Virus record (IMG/VR): IMGVR_UViG_3300035698_012959
Span: 1-64,000 of that record
Source: a virus
Reading direction: 5' to 3' (one strand)
DNA: 64,000 nucleotides
Position numbers and translations under genes: made by a program. This document shows positions 1-7,031 of the stretch, piece after piece. Every line of letters begins with the position of its first letter. Within the stretch, counting starts at the first letter, position 1. Below the pieces are notes generated by a model that worked only from the letters and a program-made list of their open reading frames with translations, made no database searches and was not told the origin of the DNA.

Positions 1-74
1 GCTCTTATGTTGTGGTCATAATCATTTTCTTGCATCCACATATAAAAGTCTGTCAATTCTTTAATCCTATCCAT
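1..74 (-). CDS. Partial small protein at the left edge
   Basis: A leftward reading frame starts at an ATG at 74 and runs open off the left edge, giving 24 residues that begin MDRIKELTDFYMWMQEND. It follows the next leftward gene with a 46-base gap, as expected for the same operon. The visible part is acidic and helical. No family can be named from so short a piece. Confidence 0.5.
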   Translation of the reverse strand, partial: MDRIKELTDFYMWMQENDYDHNIR

Positions 75-120
75 AATTTAGTTTTATTTAGTCGGGCAAT
101 CACTACCCATAGATTTAACG

Positions 121-414
121 TTATCGGCAAGATTGAAAGAACCATCGTAACGCTTCATCAAATGTTGATAGGTATTGGAAACCGTTTGGAATACCCATTT
201 TTAAAAGTTCTTTATACGCCCAATCCCTATTGAAATCAGTAACTAACATTGAAGCGGAGAAATGGGTGTCACAATCAATTTGACCTTTTTGATATATCAT
301 CAGCAGGGAATACATTTTTGAAAATCTTTTTGCTTCACGAACAGAACGAAAACCAGCCGATAACACATTATTTGCATCAGTGGGGGTTTCGTTTTTCAAA
401 TCAACATTTTTCAT
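121..414 (-). CDS. Hypothetical protein, 97 aa
   Basis: This soluble protein of unknown function has no membrane segment and no recognised motif. The N-terminal third looks flexible; a mixed alpha/beta part follows, rich in aromatic residues towards the end (WAYKELLK, ALRWFF). It lies in the leftward early block with no promoter motif directly upstream, so it is probably read from the promoter at 916-933 or further up. Codon use and composition match its neighbours. Confidence 0.55.
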   Translation of the reverse strand: MKNVDLKNETPTDANNVLSAGFRSVREAKRFSKMYSLLMIYQKGQIDCDTHFSASMLVTDFNRDWAYKELLKMGIPNGFQYLSTFDEALRWFFQSCR

Positions 415-496
415 ATTTTTAAATTTAGTTTTTCAATTAAAATAAAGTGGTTAATATCCCCCACCGAAAGCAAATAATCTTCCGTTAGCGTTAATA

Positions 497-685
497 CTAC
501 TTTACTTTTACTTTCAATTGTTCGTTATGCAATTCTAATTCATCAGCTACTTCTTTTAAGCTGCTTATAAATTCAGGGTCTGCTAATCCATTTAGGTCGC
601 ACACATCTACCATAAGGGAGCATTCTGGTGTAGCTATAGTTACTTCCACTATAGTCTTCCCTATGTATTTTGTTGTTAGTTTCAT
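497..685 (-). CDS. Hypothetical protein, 62 aa
   Basis: The open frame extends up to an ATG at 739, but that would overlap the upstream zinc-ribbon gene by 35 bases. The internal ATG at 685 (MKLTTKYIGKT) leaves a normal 19-base gap, so I prefer it. The product reads as a short beta region followed by an acidic helix (SLKEVADELELHNEQL) and a Lys-rich tail. Function unknown. Confidence 0.5.
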   Translation of the reverse strand: MKLTTKYIGKTIVEVTIATPECSLMVDVCDLNGLADPEFISSLKEVADELELHNEQLKVKVK

Positions 686-704
686 ACTATCTTTATCTAG
701 GCCA

Positions 705-893
705 TTACATCCATTCTTCACCACATTCAGGACACTCATAAAGTAATCTGTCCAATTCCATTTCTAGCACACTTGTCATGGGTTTATTACAGCAAGGACT
801 TTTGTGTCTAATCCAATTTAATATATTCATTATCATGTATTTAACAGAAATCACCATATCTGATATTAGTTGTTTAAATGTTATTTGCTCCAT
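705..893 (-). CDS. Small zinc-ribbon protein, 62 aa
   Basis: The N-terminal half is hydrophobic (VISVKYMIMNILNWI) and could lie on a membrane. The C-terminal half holds two cysteine pairs, CCNKP and CPECGEEW, about 20 residues apart, a typical zinc-ribbon arrangement. A promoter-like motif of the early class lies 22 bases upstream (916-933). Its role is unknown; zinc ribbons of this size in early phage genes often bind nucleic acid or host proteins. Confidence 0.6.
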   Translation of the reverse strand: MEQITFKQLISDMVISVKYMIMNILNWIRHKSPCCNKPMTSVLEMELDRLLYECPECGEEWM

Positions 894-915
894 TACATAA
901 TCTAATTCTTCCCAC

Positions 916-933
916 CTAATATAATAAAGAAAC
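916..933 (-). promoter_or_regulatory. Early-class promoter motif (leftward)
   Basis: On the minus strand this reads GTTTC-TTTAT-TATATTAG, matching the GTTTC-N5-TATATTTA motif found before other early or metabolic genes. It ends 22 bases before the ATG at 893 and starts just past the end of the gene that finishes at 950. Assigned by recurrence, not by experiment. Confidence 0.55.
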
Positions 934-949
934 TATAATTCCCTATCTT

Positions 950-1360
950 TTACTTTGGTAATGCTAAGTAAATTCTTAGGTTACTAAGTACTTCTTCTAA
1001 GGTAGCATAGTAGGTAACCATTACACCTCCAAACCTCTTGGGTTCCTGACATTTGGGAAAGAATATATGAGCGGCGTCGGTCCTTTGTATCCCAAAATAA
1101 TCTGCTAGTAGACTTATGCTCACACCTCTCCTAGCTTTGTACCAGATAACACTATTTGAATCAAACCGAAAGTCCTTATCAATAGCTGGTAGTTCTCCTG
1201 CTAGACATCCACCAGTTCCACAGTTTGGAATAATATCATTTTCATTTTCCATTATTTTTGTGGAAGGAAATTCTGAATTAAAGGTTCCAAAATTAAATTC
1301 TTCATGAATGCGGTTACCACTTTCACAGTGTTCGAGTAGGTCCTGTAATGTTACTTTCAT
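950..1360 (-). CDS. Conserved phage hypothetical protein with CGTGGCLAG motif, 136 aa
   Basis: The central motif NCGTGGCLAGELPA resembles a Cys-Gly-Thr-x-Gly-Cys signature I associate with small phage and bacterial proteins of unknown function. The N-terminus is an acidic helix and the C-terminus predicts as mixed alpha/beta. It starts 5 bases after the corrected end of the zinc-ribbon frame upstream (stop at 1366-1368), which implies translational coupling. No enzymatic role can be assigned. Confidence 0.6.
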   Translation of the reverse strand: MKVTLQDLLEHCESGNRIHEEFNFGTFNSEFPSTKIMENENDIIPNCGTGGCLAGELPAIDKDFRFDSNSVIWYKARRGVSISLLADYFGIQRTDAAHIFFPKCQEPKRFGGVMVTYYATLEEVLSNLRIYLALPK

Positions 1361-1365
1361 AATTT

Positions 1366-1637
1366 TTATTTTACTTTATCTCTAGTTATTTCAATGTACC
1401 CTTCTGCTTTACAATCTACACACTCCGATTGTATTGGGCAACCCCCATTACAACTCCCATCTTCATCGTGTGTTCCATACCCTTCAGCGTGTTTAGCTGT
1501 ATATCCACCCCCCCACAATACTCACATTTTCTATAAATCTCTATGTTATTGAAGGTTTTAAACTCTTCCATCGCATCTATTATCCAATCTTCAAGAAAAC
1601 TAATTTCGTTTATATGTCTAGCCGTTGAATCACTCAT
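1366..1637 (-). pseudogene. Zinc-ribbon protein interrupted by a frameshift at a G7 run
   Basis: From the ATG at 1637 the frame reads a helical N-terminus and then CEYCGG, as far as a run of seven G on the minus strand (1508-1514). The unshifted frame ends at 1416. If one base is added (G8), the frame continues as YTAKHAEGYGTHDED, GSCNGGCPIQSECVDCKAEGY, and stops at 1366, just before the next ATG at 1360. That gives four paired cysteines, typical of a zinc-binding family with CxxCxGxGYTAKHA, and correct operon spacing. It may be a real lesion, a sequencing indel, or a -1 frameshift on the slippery run. Confidence 0.65.
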
Positions 1638-1681
1638 GTGATTTATAAGTACACTCCTAGCTTTTTTCCTTTATCCTGTCA

Positions 1682-1960
1682 TTATATCATATTCATTTGG
1701 TATCCATCCACCCACTTATGCCCACAATTATCACATACCCTAAAAACACCTATAGGGTGTATCAAGTCGGTTTCACATACATCACAAATTATTTTTTCAA
1801 TTTTATCTGTAATAGGGGGTAGTGTTAATGCATTGTTTATCATTTCCATAACCATTGTCTGTGATACAGTTGTGTTTAACCAAGAGTGGTTATACTTCTT
1901 GCAAACTGCATTGTATATTTCATTCTTCATTTCATGAGAATTTGCTATAACAACGGGCAT
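1682..1960 (-). CDS. Zinc-ribbon protein, 92 aa from the first ATG
   Basis: The protein has a helical N-terminal half and a C-terminal zinc ribbon with CDVC and CDNCGHKW about 18 residues apart. The frame stays open without any ATG, GTG or TTG for another 48 codons upstream, to the TAA at 2105-2107. That extension reads like real protein (KKLEELKKKEL, YITAIRPKADAYDI). The ATG at 1960 is therefore only the first available start, and the gene may be the second half of an interrupted longer gene. Function unknown; nucleic-acid or protein binding is plausible. Confidence 0.5.
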   Translation of the reverse strand: MPVVIANSHEMKNEIYNAVCKKYNHSWLNTTVSQTMVMEMINNALTLPPITDKIEKIICDVCETDLIHPIGVFRVCDNCGHKWVDGYQMNMI

Positions 1961-2104
1961 AGTTATTTTTTTAATAAAACCTAATATATTATTCTCAATT
2001 CCTAGATGTTTACAAACTATGTCATAAGCATCTGCTTTAGGTCTAATTGCAGTTATATACTTAATTAGTTCTTTCTTTTTTAATTCTTCTAATTTTTTAT
2101 GTAA

Positions 2105-2386
2105 TTAAATTATTCTACTGATAGATTCATCAAAAATGCTCTCAATATCATTCAAGATTATCTTTTTAATGTCTTTAAGTACCGTTAATGGGTTTTGATT
2201 ACTGAAGTAGAGTTGGTCTATTACCGTATTATCTGGTAACTCAAATCCCTCCTTGGTCATCTTCCCCATTAATTCAGCTACTATCCTTTCTCTGTCTACT
2301 TTATCTTCTGTTGTAACCTTTAATCTTAGGTTAATATATCCGTCATTAGATATAAAAAAATCCTGTCTTAAATCTTCTTCGTTCAT
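2105..2386 (-). CDS. Hypothetical protein, 93 aa
   Basis: An acidic N-terminus leads into a beta-rich part (GYINLRLKVTTED) and helices at the C-terminus. It ends with a TAA that lies in the same frame as the open region running on to 1682. So it is either a complete small gene or the front half of a longer protein of about 234 residues. No known domain recognised. Confidence 0.5.
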   Translation of the reverse strand: MNEEDLRQDFFISNDGYINLRLKVTTEDKVDRERIVAELMGKMTKEGFELPDNTVIDQLYFSNQNPLTVLKDIKKIILNDIESIFDESISRII

Positions 2387-2403
2387 CGTTTCTAAATTTA
2401 CTG

Positions 2404-2601
2404 TTAGTATAAATCATTAATGATTGTTTTAAGTAATCTTTTTGCCAATATCATTGGTCTCATTCCGTCAAGTGTATGTCCTTGATTTAAAGCATTTTTA
2501 AATTCTTGTTTATCCCAATATTTTAATGCCTCTAGACATTCTTTAGCATCTTGTCGCAACGAAATACTATTAACATGGTCTTTTCTATTGGGTCTTTTCA
2601 A
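2404..2601 (-). CDS. Hypothetical protein, 65 aa
   Basis: This short basic, helical protein begins MKRPNRKDHVNSISLRQDAK and contains LEALKYWDKQEF. It lies 17 bases upstream of the next gene in the leftward operon. It has no cysteine pairs and no membrane segment. Function unknown. Confidence 0.5.
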   Translation of the reverse strand: MKRPNRKDHVNSISLRQDAKECLEALKYWDKQEFKNALNQGHTLDGMRPMILAKRLLKTIINDLY

Positions 2602-2661
2602 TGTTTTTTTATTTATTAAGTTCTATTATTATTCTACTCAACTAATCTTATCTGCGGAAGG

Positions 2662-2922
2662 TTATACTTCACTTAACCAATCAGATATTAATTCAGCATC
2701 TATATCATCTTGTTCTTTTGTACACCAATGGTCAAGTCTAACAAACCTAACACCTTTCTTTGCTGATGATTTCAAAACCTCTATTAAGTTAAATCTTTTG
2801 GTATCTGTTGTATAAATATCTATTTTATGATATTCTTTGTCTTTTTCAAATACAGCTATTGCTCTGTTTTTGTAATCAGCAAATTGTTCTCTTGAATATT
2901 TTGATCCGTTTACTTCTAACAT
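2662..2922 (-). CDS. Hypothetical protein, 86 aa
   Basis: A small soluble alpha/beta protein (FEKDKEYHKIDIYTTDTKRFNLIEVLKSS) with an acidic C-terminal helix ending DAELISDWLSEV. It follows the lipoprotein gene with a 16-base gap, so it is co-transcribed from the motif at 3267-3284. Function unknown. Confidence 0.5.
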   Translation of the reverse strand: MLEVNGSKYSREQFADYKNRAIAVFEKDKEYHKIDIYTTDTKRFNLIEVLKSSAKKGVRFVRLDHWCTKEQDDIDAELISDWLSEV

Positions 2923-2938
2923 ATGTTCAGTATTTTAG

Positions 2939-3235
2939 TTAACTCCCTCTTTTAGATGATACACTAGAACCAGTAATTGTACTTAACCCTAACACAAACC
3001 CAAAATTATACCAACCCCCACTATTGTCATAAGCATATATAGCAATGTTATCACTAAATAAACTTCCTACCCAACTGAATGGTATAATGAGTCCATGCCA
3101 TAACCCACCAAGAAACCCATAAGAGTTACTAGTTATACAATTTACTGTATGTGGACTTACATTAGCACATCCAGTAAACAGAAAAGATAATAATACTACA
3201 CATAATGTATAGCTTAATTTGTTTAAATTTTTCAT
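2939..3235 (-). CDS. Small predicted lipoprotein, 98 aa
   Basis: The N-terminus is a lipoprotein signal: a basic start, a hydrophobic stretch (YTLCVVLLSFLF) and TGC with Cys23 as the likely lipidated residue. The mature part is about 75 residues and very hydrophobic or aromatic (GFLGGLWHGLIIPFSWVGSLF, NSGGWYNFGFVLG), which suggests close contact with a membrane. Similar small proteins occur in Bacteroidota genomes. Early phage lipoproteins often block superinfection, as Llp does in phage T5; that role is only inferred here. It is the first gene after a strong early-type promoter motif (3267-3284). Confidence 0.6.
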   Translation of the reverse strand: MKNLNKLSYTLCVVLLSFLFTGCANVSPHTVNCITSNSYGFLGGLWHGLIIPFSWVGSLFSDNIAIYAYDNSGGWYNFGFVLGLSTITGSSVSSKRGS

Positions 3236-3262
3236 AATAACTGACTTATTTGATTTTCTTAA

Positions 3263-3312
3263 TACTTAAATATAATTAAGAAACTTTGAAAAAAATCTAT
3301 TATTTTTAAAAT
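3263..3312. repeat. Direct repeat copy A (promoter-bearing)
   Basis: About 50 bases here match 3986-4035 with only two differences (TACTTAAATATAATTAAG versus TACTTAAATATAGTTAAG, then AAACTTTGAAAAAAATCTATTATTTTT). The copy holds the leftward promoter motif 3267-3284 and reaches into the 3' end of the gene above. Two nearly identical promoter segments before two leftward transcription units point to a recent duplication. Confidence 0.75.
3267..3284 (-). promoter_or_regulatory. Early-class promoter motif (leftward)
   Basis: The minus strand reads GTTTC-TTAAT-TATATTTA. This is one of nine occurrences of the GTTTC-N4/5-TATATT motif ahead of early or metabolic genes. It lies 31 bases before the lipoprotein ATG at 3235. 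Confidence 0.6.
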
Positions 3313-3827
3313 AGATTCATTTTTACTTTTATAAGCCCTTTTAATTTTTCAATCAATATATCAAGGTCGATATAAGTCGTCATATTACATTGACCTATAA
3401 TAACAGCTATCTCATTTATACTTAAACAAGTTTTATTAAATATAACATATGTTTCTGCTATTTTAAGTGTTGAAAAAAATATTCTTCGTGGATAAAGTTC
3501 TTTTATATTTTCTGAAACAGTTAAACACATTATTGTATTTATTAAAAAAGGTTTATTTTCTACTGAAAAAACTTTATCTCCATCAAAAACGTCAACAGTA
3601 TCTTCTGTCGTTATAAAAAATATATTTTCTTGTTTCTCCCAAAAGTTACCTTTCAAAACAACTTTTATCTTTTTATTACAACACCCTACATAACCATCTT
3701 CAATAGAACTTTCCATTTGCTTCCGCTCCAATTCTTTAGCCACTGATATCACCTCGAATAAGTCATTATAAGCATCTTTATTAGATACTTTTAGTTGTTC
3801 TTCTATATATTCTACTGCTGTTTTCAT
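3306..3827 (-). CDS. Hypothetical early protein, 173 aa
   Basis: The protein starts with an amphipathic helix (MKTAVEYIEEQLKVSNKDAY) of a type common in early genes of flavobacterial phages. A middle beta-rich portion (KIKVVLKGNFWEKQENIFF) and a hydrophobic C-terminal part follow. Cysteines occur but are not paired as in a zinc ribbon. It is the first leftward gene of the divergent control region and sits 162 bases from the promoter motif at 3990-4007. Function unknown. Confidence 0.55.
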   Translation of the reverse strand: MKTAVEYIEEQLKVSNKDAYNDLFEVISVAKELERKQMESSIEDGYVGCCNKKIKVVLKGNFWEKQENIFFITTEDTVDVFDGDKVFSVENKPFLINTIMCLTVSENIKELYPRRIFFSTLKIAETYVIFNKTCLSINEIAVIIGQCNMTTYIDLDILIEKLKGLIKVKMNLF

Positions 3828-3985
3828 TTTATTACTAATTTTAGGTTTTTTAAAAATCCGCTACTGCGGTAATACTTTTACGTTGTAAAACATTTTAATA
3901 CATTTTCTTGTTGCGTATTCTTATTCTATCAATCAATTCTGTATAATATAATTTATATGTCATAAATAATTTCTTTTTATACCCA

Positions 3986-4035
3986 TACTTAAATATAGTT
4001 AAGAAACTTTGAAAAAAATCTATTATTTTTAGAAT
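3986..4035. repeat. Direct repeat copy B (promoter-bearing)
   Basis: This is the second copy of the roughly 50-base segment at 3263-3312, with two mismatches. It sits at the centre of the divergent region, so its leftward motif faces the gene starting at 3827, while its right end abuts the rightward promoter motif. Confidence 0.75.
3990..4007 (-). promoter_or_regulatory. Early-class promoter motif (leftward)
   Basis: The minus strand reads GTTTC-TTAAC-TATATTTA, near-identical to the motif at 3267-3284 because both lie in the duplicated segment. It faces the leftward gene at 3827 and would give a leader of about 155 bases. Confidence 0.6.
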
Positions 4036-4051
4036 TTCCTTGTTATATTTA
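4034..4051 (+). promoter_or_regulatory. Early-class promoter motif (rightward)
   Basis: Reads ATTTC-CTTGT-TATATTTA, 23 bases before the first rightward ATG at 4075. It likely drives the run of nucleotide-metabolism genes that follows. Confidence 0.55.
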
Positions 4052-4074
4052 GATAAACAAAATTATATAATATA

Positions 4075-4323
4075 ATGAAAATTAGTACACCAGAATTAAC
4101 ACTTACTCCTGATATCCCTTATTCTATTAAGAAGGAATTTATGGAAAAATGGAATAGTAATCATCTGAGAGTTAAAGAAGTTGGAGAGGTTTTTAAAACT
4201 ATCAAGGATAAATTTGAAAATCAATTATCAAATAGAAATAAGACTATAATAAGATCGTACAATGAATCATTTGGTAATTTTTATACTATAGTAAGAAGAA
4301 CAGCCAGAAACAAATTTAAGTAA
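4075..4323 (+). CDS. Hypothetical protein, 82 aa
   Basis: First gene of the rightward block. A short basic, helical protein (LRVKEVGEVFKTIKDKFENQL) ending in a Lys/Arg-rich tail (RRTARNKFK). Its last base is the A of the next ATG (ATG at 4323), so translation is coupled. The start lies in an A/T-only leader without a Shine-Dalgarno sequence. Function unknown. Confidence 0.55.
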   Translation: MKISTPELTLTPDIPYSIKKEFMEKWNSNHLRVKEVGEVFKTIKDKFENQLSNRNKTIIRSYNESFGNFYTIVRRTARNKFK

Positions 4324-4553
4324 TGGAAGATATAATATATAGTTTAAAGTTATATACTGAGAATGGTATAAAACCAGGTGGATTTTTAACCGCTGTTTTA
4401 GAAAACAATTTGATGGAATCATTTGGGAGAGCGGACCACATCAATAGAAACCGAATAGGTATTATATGTAATTACATATACAATGATTTACCATCATCAT
4501 GTCATGGATCCGCAGAGATTGTAAATGCGTGGAAAGGAAATAAACCAAATTAA
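4323..4553 (+). CDS. Conserved phage protein with PGGFLTAVLENNLMESFGRAD motif, 76 aa
   Basis: The segment PGGFLTAVLENNLMESFGRAD, followed by a Trp/Cys-containing end (SSCHGSAEIVNAW), matches a small protein I recognise as widespread in phage early regions but without known function. It is mostly helical and overlaps the previous gene by one base, in an operon with the DHH phosphoesterase and thymidylate synthase genes. Confidence 0.6.
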   Translation: MEDIIYSLKLYTENGIKPGGFLTAVLENNLMESFGRADHINRNRIGIICNYIYNDLPSSCHGSAEIVNAWKGNKPN

Positions 4554-4564
4554 TAAAGAATAAT

Positions 4565-5431
4565 ATGACATGTTTATACCATAGTAAAGACCTAGATGGG
4601 TATACTTCAGGTGCTGTAGTTTTAAATAAATATCCCAAATGTAGAATGATTGGTTGGGATTATGGAGAAGTTATACCATTCAATGAATTACGAGAAGGGG
4701 AAGAAATAATTATGATTGATATATCATTCCCAATGGACGAAATGATTAAAATAAGTGAATTTAGTGGGGGTAAGTTAACTTGGATTGACCACCACAACCA
4801 TGCCCTAATTGAATATAATGATTGTAAGGATATTAGAAAAAACGAAATTAAATACATATATGAAGATGGGATAGCAGCTTGTCTAATCGGGTGGAAGTAT
4901 TTTAATCCTCAACTTGAAATTCCCACTGCGGTAGATTTGATAAGTAGGTATGATGTTTTTGATAAGACATCAATACCGTATTGGGATGATTATATTTTAC
5001 CATATCAATTCTTTGCTAGAATAAATTATAATACCCCTCACGAATTTGATCAAACTTGGTTAAACGATGAATCAACATTTCATGATAATTTTAATAATTA
5101 CATAGAAATAGGTAAAAATATCATTAAATATCAAGAGATACAGGATAAGAAAGCATCAAAACATTCATTTGAAGCAATAATTGAGGGTAAAAAAGCATTA
5201 TGTATTAATCAATATTTATTTTCACCAGACACATTATCATCAATTTATAAAGATAATATAGAGAAATATGATGTTCTTGTTGGTATAATGTATACTGGGA
5301 ATAAATGGATATATTCCCTAAGATCAACAGGAGTAGTTGATGTTTCCTTAATAGCAAAAACATATGGAGGGGGAGGTCATAAAATGGCAAGTGGGTTCGA
5401 AAGCTTAGAATTAATATTTACAAAAGAATAA
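4565..5431 (+). CDS. DHH-family phosphoesterase (NrnA/RecJ-like)
   Basis: Signature elements of the DHH/DHHA1 family are present: SKDLDGYTSG at residues 7-16 (Asp9 and Asp11), the DHH triad at 75-77 (WIDHHNH), and the DHHA1 glycine motif GGGGHKMASGF at 268-278. Family members are Mn-dependent exonucleases or phosphodiesterases that degrade short oligonucleotides (nanoRNA) or cyclic dinucleotides. In a phage this could recycle RNA fragments or remove signalling nucleotides; which substrate applies cannot be read from sequence. It ends one base before the thymidylate synthase ATG. Length of 288 residues is somewhat under NrnA (about 310). Confidence 0.85.
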   Translation: MTCLYHSKDLDGYTSGAVVLNKYPKCRMIGWDYGEVIPFNELREGEEIIMIDISFPMDEMIKISEFSGGKLTWIDHHNHALIEYNDCKDIRKNEIKYIYEDGIAACLIGWKYFNPQLEIPTAVDLISRYDVFDKTSIPYWDDYILPYQFFARINYNTPHEFDQTWLNDESTFHDNFNNYIEIGKNIIKYQEIQDKKASKHSFEAIIEGKKALCINQYLFSPDTLSSIYKDNIEKYDVLVGIMYTGNKWIYSLRSTGVVDVSLIAKTYGGGGHKMASGFESLELIFTKE

Positions 5432-5432
5432 A

Positions 5433-6551
5433 ATGAAACAATATTTAAAATTATTACAAGACATTAAGGATTATGGTACAGAAAAACCAGCCGCTCGTGA
5501 AAACATGCCTGGTACTACTTCGTTATTCGGTTACCAAAATAAATACGATTTAGCAGATGGTTTCCCTTTATTAACAACTAAGGAAATTAAATTTGAACAT
5601 ATAGTAACTGAATTATTATGGTTTTTAAGAGGAGATACGAATATTAAGTATCTAGTAGATAATAATTGCAACATATGGAATGAAGATGCATATAACTATT
5701 ATGTAAAAGAGGTAGAAAAAAACAAGGAAGGTGAACCAATGCCACTTTCTCGATTTATTGAACTGATAAAGGGTAATACTGAAGAAGTAGATGTTTTAAC
5801 AAATTGGTTCCCAAGATATAAGTTAGGGGATTGCGGTCACCAATATGGAAAAACGTGGAGAAAATGGGAGAAAGGACCTTATAAAGTAATAGGTCATAGT
5901 GGAAGACAAAATGAGTGGGGTGTTGAAATTATAGATCAAATCCAAAATCTAATTCATAATTTAACGAATTCACCACAATCAAGAAGACACATATTAACTT
6001 CTATAGATCCCACCCACGATGATGATCTAGCATTATATTGGTGCCATGCATTGACCCAATTTAATTGCAGGCCTATACAGTACGGATCAACTCACCCCCA
6101 TCTTATTAAATACGATCTTAAACCTTCAGAAGTCCAACAGTTTGTGAAGGATAATGATTTCCCAACTCATTACTTAGACTGCCAGATGTATCAGCGTTCA
6201 GCTGATGTCTTTTTAGGTGTTCCTTATAATATAGCATCATATGCTTTATTAACAGAAATATTATGTAAAATATGTAATATGCTTCCAGGAGAATTTACTC
6301 ATACCTTCGGTGATGTCCATATTTATGATAATCATAAAGAACAAGTAGATAAATTATTAAAAAGAACACCTAGTAAGCTCCCACAACTTAAATTTGAATG
6401 GGGTTTTTCCCACCATATGGTACAGTGGGGTGTAGGTGATGTTTGGGGTACTAGCGAAATGTTGGAAACATTACAACCCGAATGGTTCACATTAGAAAAT
6501 TACAACCCCCAAGAAAAAATTAAAGCAAAACTTTCAACAGGATTAAAATGA
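5433..6551 (+). CDS. thyA: Thymidylate synthase (ThyA type)
   Basis: Converts dUMP to dTMP with methylene-tetrahydrofolate in the cytoplasm. ThyA landmarks are clear: DGFPLLTTKEIKF near the N-terminus, ELLWFLRGDTNIKYL, SRRHILTSIDP, the catalytic Cys204 in YWCHALTQFN, the substrate loop QMYQRSADVFLGVPYNIASYALL, and a C-terminal GDVHIYDNH. At 372 residues it is about 100 longer than bacterial ThyA. The extra length lies mostly between the WNEDAY segment and the arginine motif and before the YQRS loop. The usual PPCH is YWCH here, but the Cys-His pair is kept. It supplies dTMP for an AT-rich phage genome. Confidence 0.95.
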   Translation: MKQYLKLLQDIKDYGTEKPAARENMPGTTSLFGYQNKYDLADGFPLLTTKEIKFEHIVTELLWFLRGDTNIKYLVDNNCNIWNEDAYNYYVKEVEKNKEGEPMPLSRFIELIKGNTEEVDVLTNWFPRYKLGDCGHQYGKTWRKWEKGPYKVIGHSGRQNEWGVEIIDQIQNLIHNLTNSPQSRRHILTSIDPTHDDDLALYWCHALTQFNCRPIQYGSTHPHLIKYDLKPSEVQQFVKDNDFPTHYLDCQMYQRSADVFLGVPYNIASYALLTEILCKICNMLPGEFTHTFGDVHIYDNHKEQVDKLLKRTPSKLPQLKFEWGFSHHMVQWGVGDVWGTSEMLETLQPEWFTLENYNPQEKIKAKLSTGLK

Positions 6552-6721
6552 AAAATCAAACAAGAACAAGAGTAGTAATAACGGCAAGTAACCAAAAAGG
6601 AATTATAGATGGTTACGTATCATTACATTCCCAAGTACATGCTATCGTAATATTAGATGAAAGTGAATTATTAGTTCATGTACCACTAAAAGAGTTGAGA
6701 TTAATTGTAAGGATAATATGA
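6548..6721 (+). CDS. Small hypothetical protein, 57 aa
   Basis: The ATG at 6548 overlaps the thyA stop (ATGA), a typical coupled start. The product begins MKNQTRTRVVITASNQKG and is beta-rich (YVSLHSQVHAIVILDESELLVHVPLKELRL), suggesting a small beta-barrel. It ends at the TGA at 6719-6721, just before an early-type promoter. Function unknown. Confidence 0.6.
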   Translation: MKNQTRTRVVITASNQKGIIDGYVSLHSQVHAIVILDESELLVHVPLKELRLIVRII

Positions 6722-6742
6722 TAAATATTTATTCAAAATTTA

Positions 6743-6760
6743 GTTTCCTACGTATATTTA
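6743..6760 (+). promoter_or_regulatory. Early-class promoter motif
   Basis: Reads GTTTC-CTACG-TATATTTA, 22 bases before the ATG at 6783. It overlaps a TATTTATA (6755-6762), so the site could also be read by the late system. The following operon holds the HD hydrolase and late sigma factor genes, which fits mid-infection expression. Confidence 0.6.
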
Positions 6761-6782
6761 TATGAGAACATAACGATACGAT

Positions 6783-7031
6783 ATGAAAGCATTCTTATTC
6801 GCTGATAAAAATAAATCAGCTTTTCTCCAAACATATAGAACATTAACAACTTCTTCTCCGTCATTATCTAATATAATAGATACACCGAAGAATAAACCAG
6901 AATACACACTATATGTCCCCAATGATGAAAGTGAGTTTGAATTATTAGGCGATCACGATTTCGGATTTAAAGTTACCACGATAAAAATAGATGATTTAAT
7001 TAAACAATTAACAAAACCAAATGCGTTATAA
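6783..7031 (+). CDS. Hypothetical protein, 82 aa
   Basis: A small protein with an N-terminal helix (MKAFLFADKNKSAFLQTYRTL) and a beta-rich acidic end (YTLYVPNDESEFELLGDHDFGFKV). First gene after the promoter motif at 6743-6760. It overlaps the next gene's ATG at 7021 by 11 bases. Function unknown. Confidence 0.55.
   Translation: MKAFLFADKNKSAFLQTYRTLTTSSPSLSNIIDTPKNKPEYTLYVPNDESEFELLGDHDFGFKVTTIKIDDLIKQLTKPNAL

Larger units (their letters stand above)
3828..4074. promoter_or_regulatory. Divergent control region between leftward and rightward genes
   Basis: All genes to the left of this 247-base gap point left and all to the right point right. It holds the leftward motif 3990-4007, the rightward motif 4034-4051, one copy of the 50-base repeat, and a small GC stem (CCGC-TACT-GCGG, 3859-3870) close to the leftward start. 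A possible 22-codon leftward reading frame (3895-3963, MTYKLYYTELIDRIRI) lies in the leader; it could be a leader peptide, but evidence is weak. Confidence 0.6.

Noticed and set aside
12-233. Plus-strand frame at the left edge
   Set aside because: It overlaps two leftward genes with better context, and the whole block points left.
3859-3870. CCGC-TACT-GCGG hairpin as a terminator
   Set aside because: Only four base pairs, and on the minus strand it sits before, not after, a gene. It may be a leader structure, but evidence is too thin.
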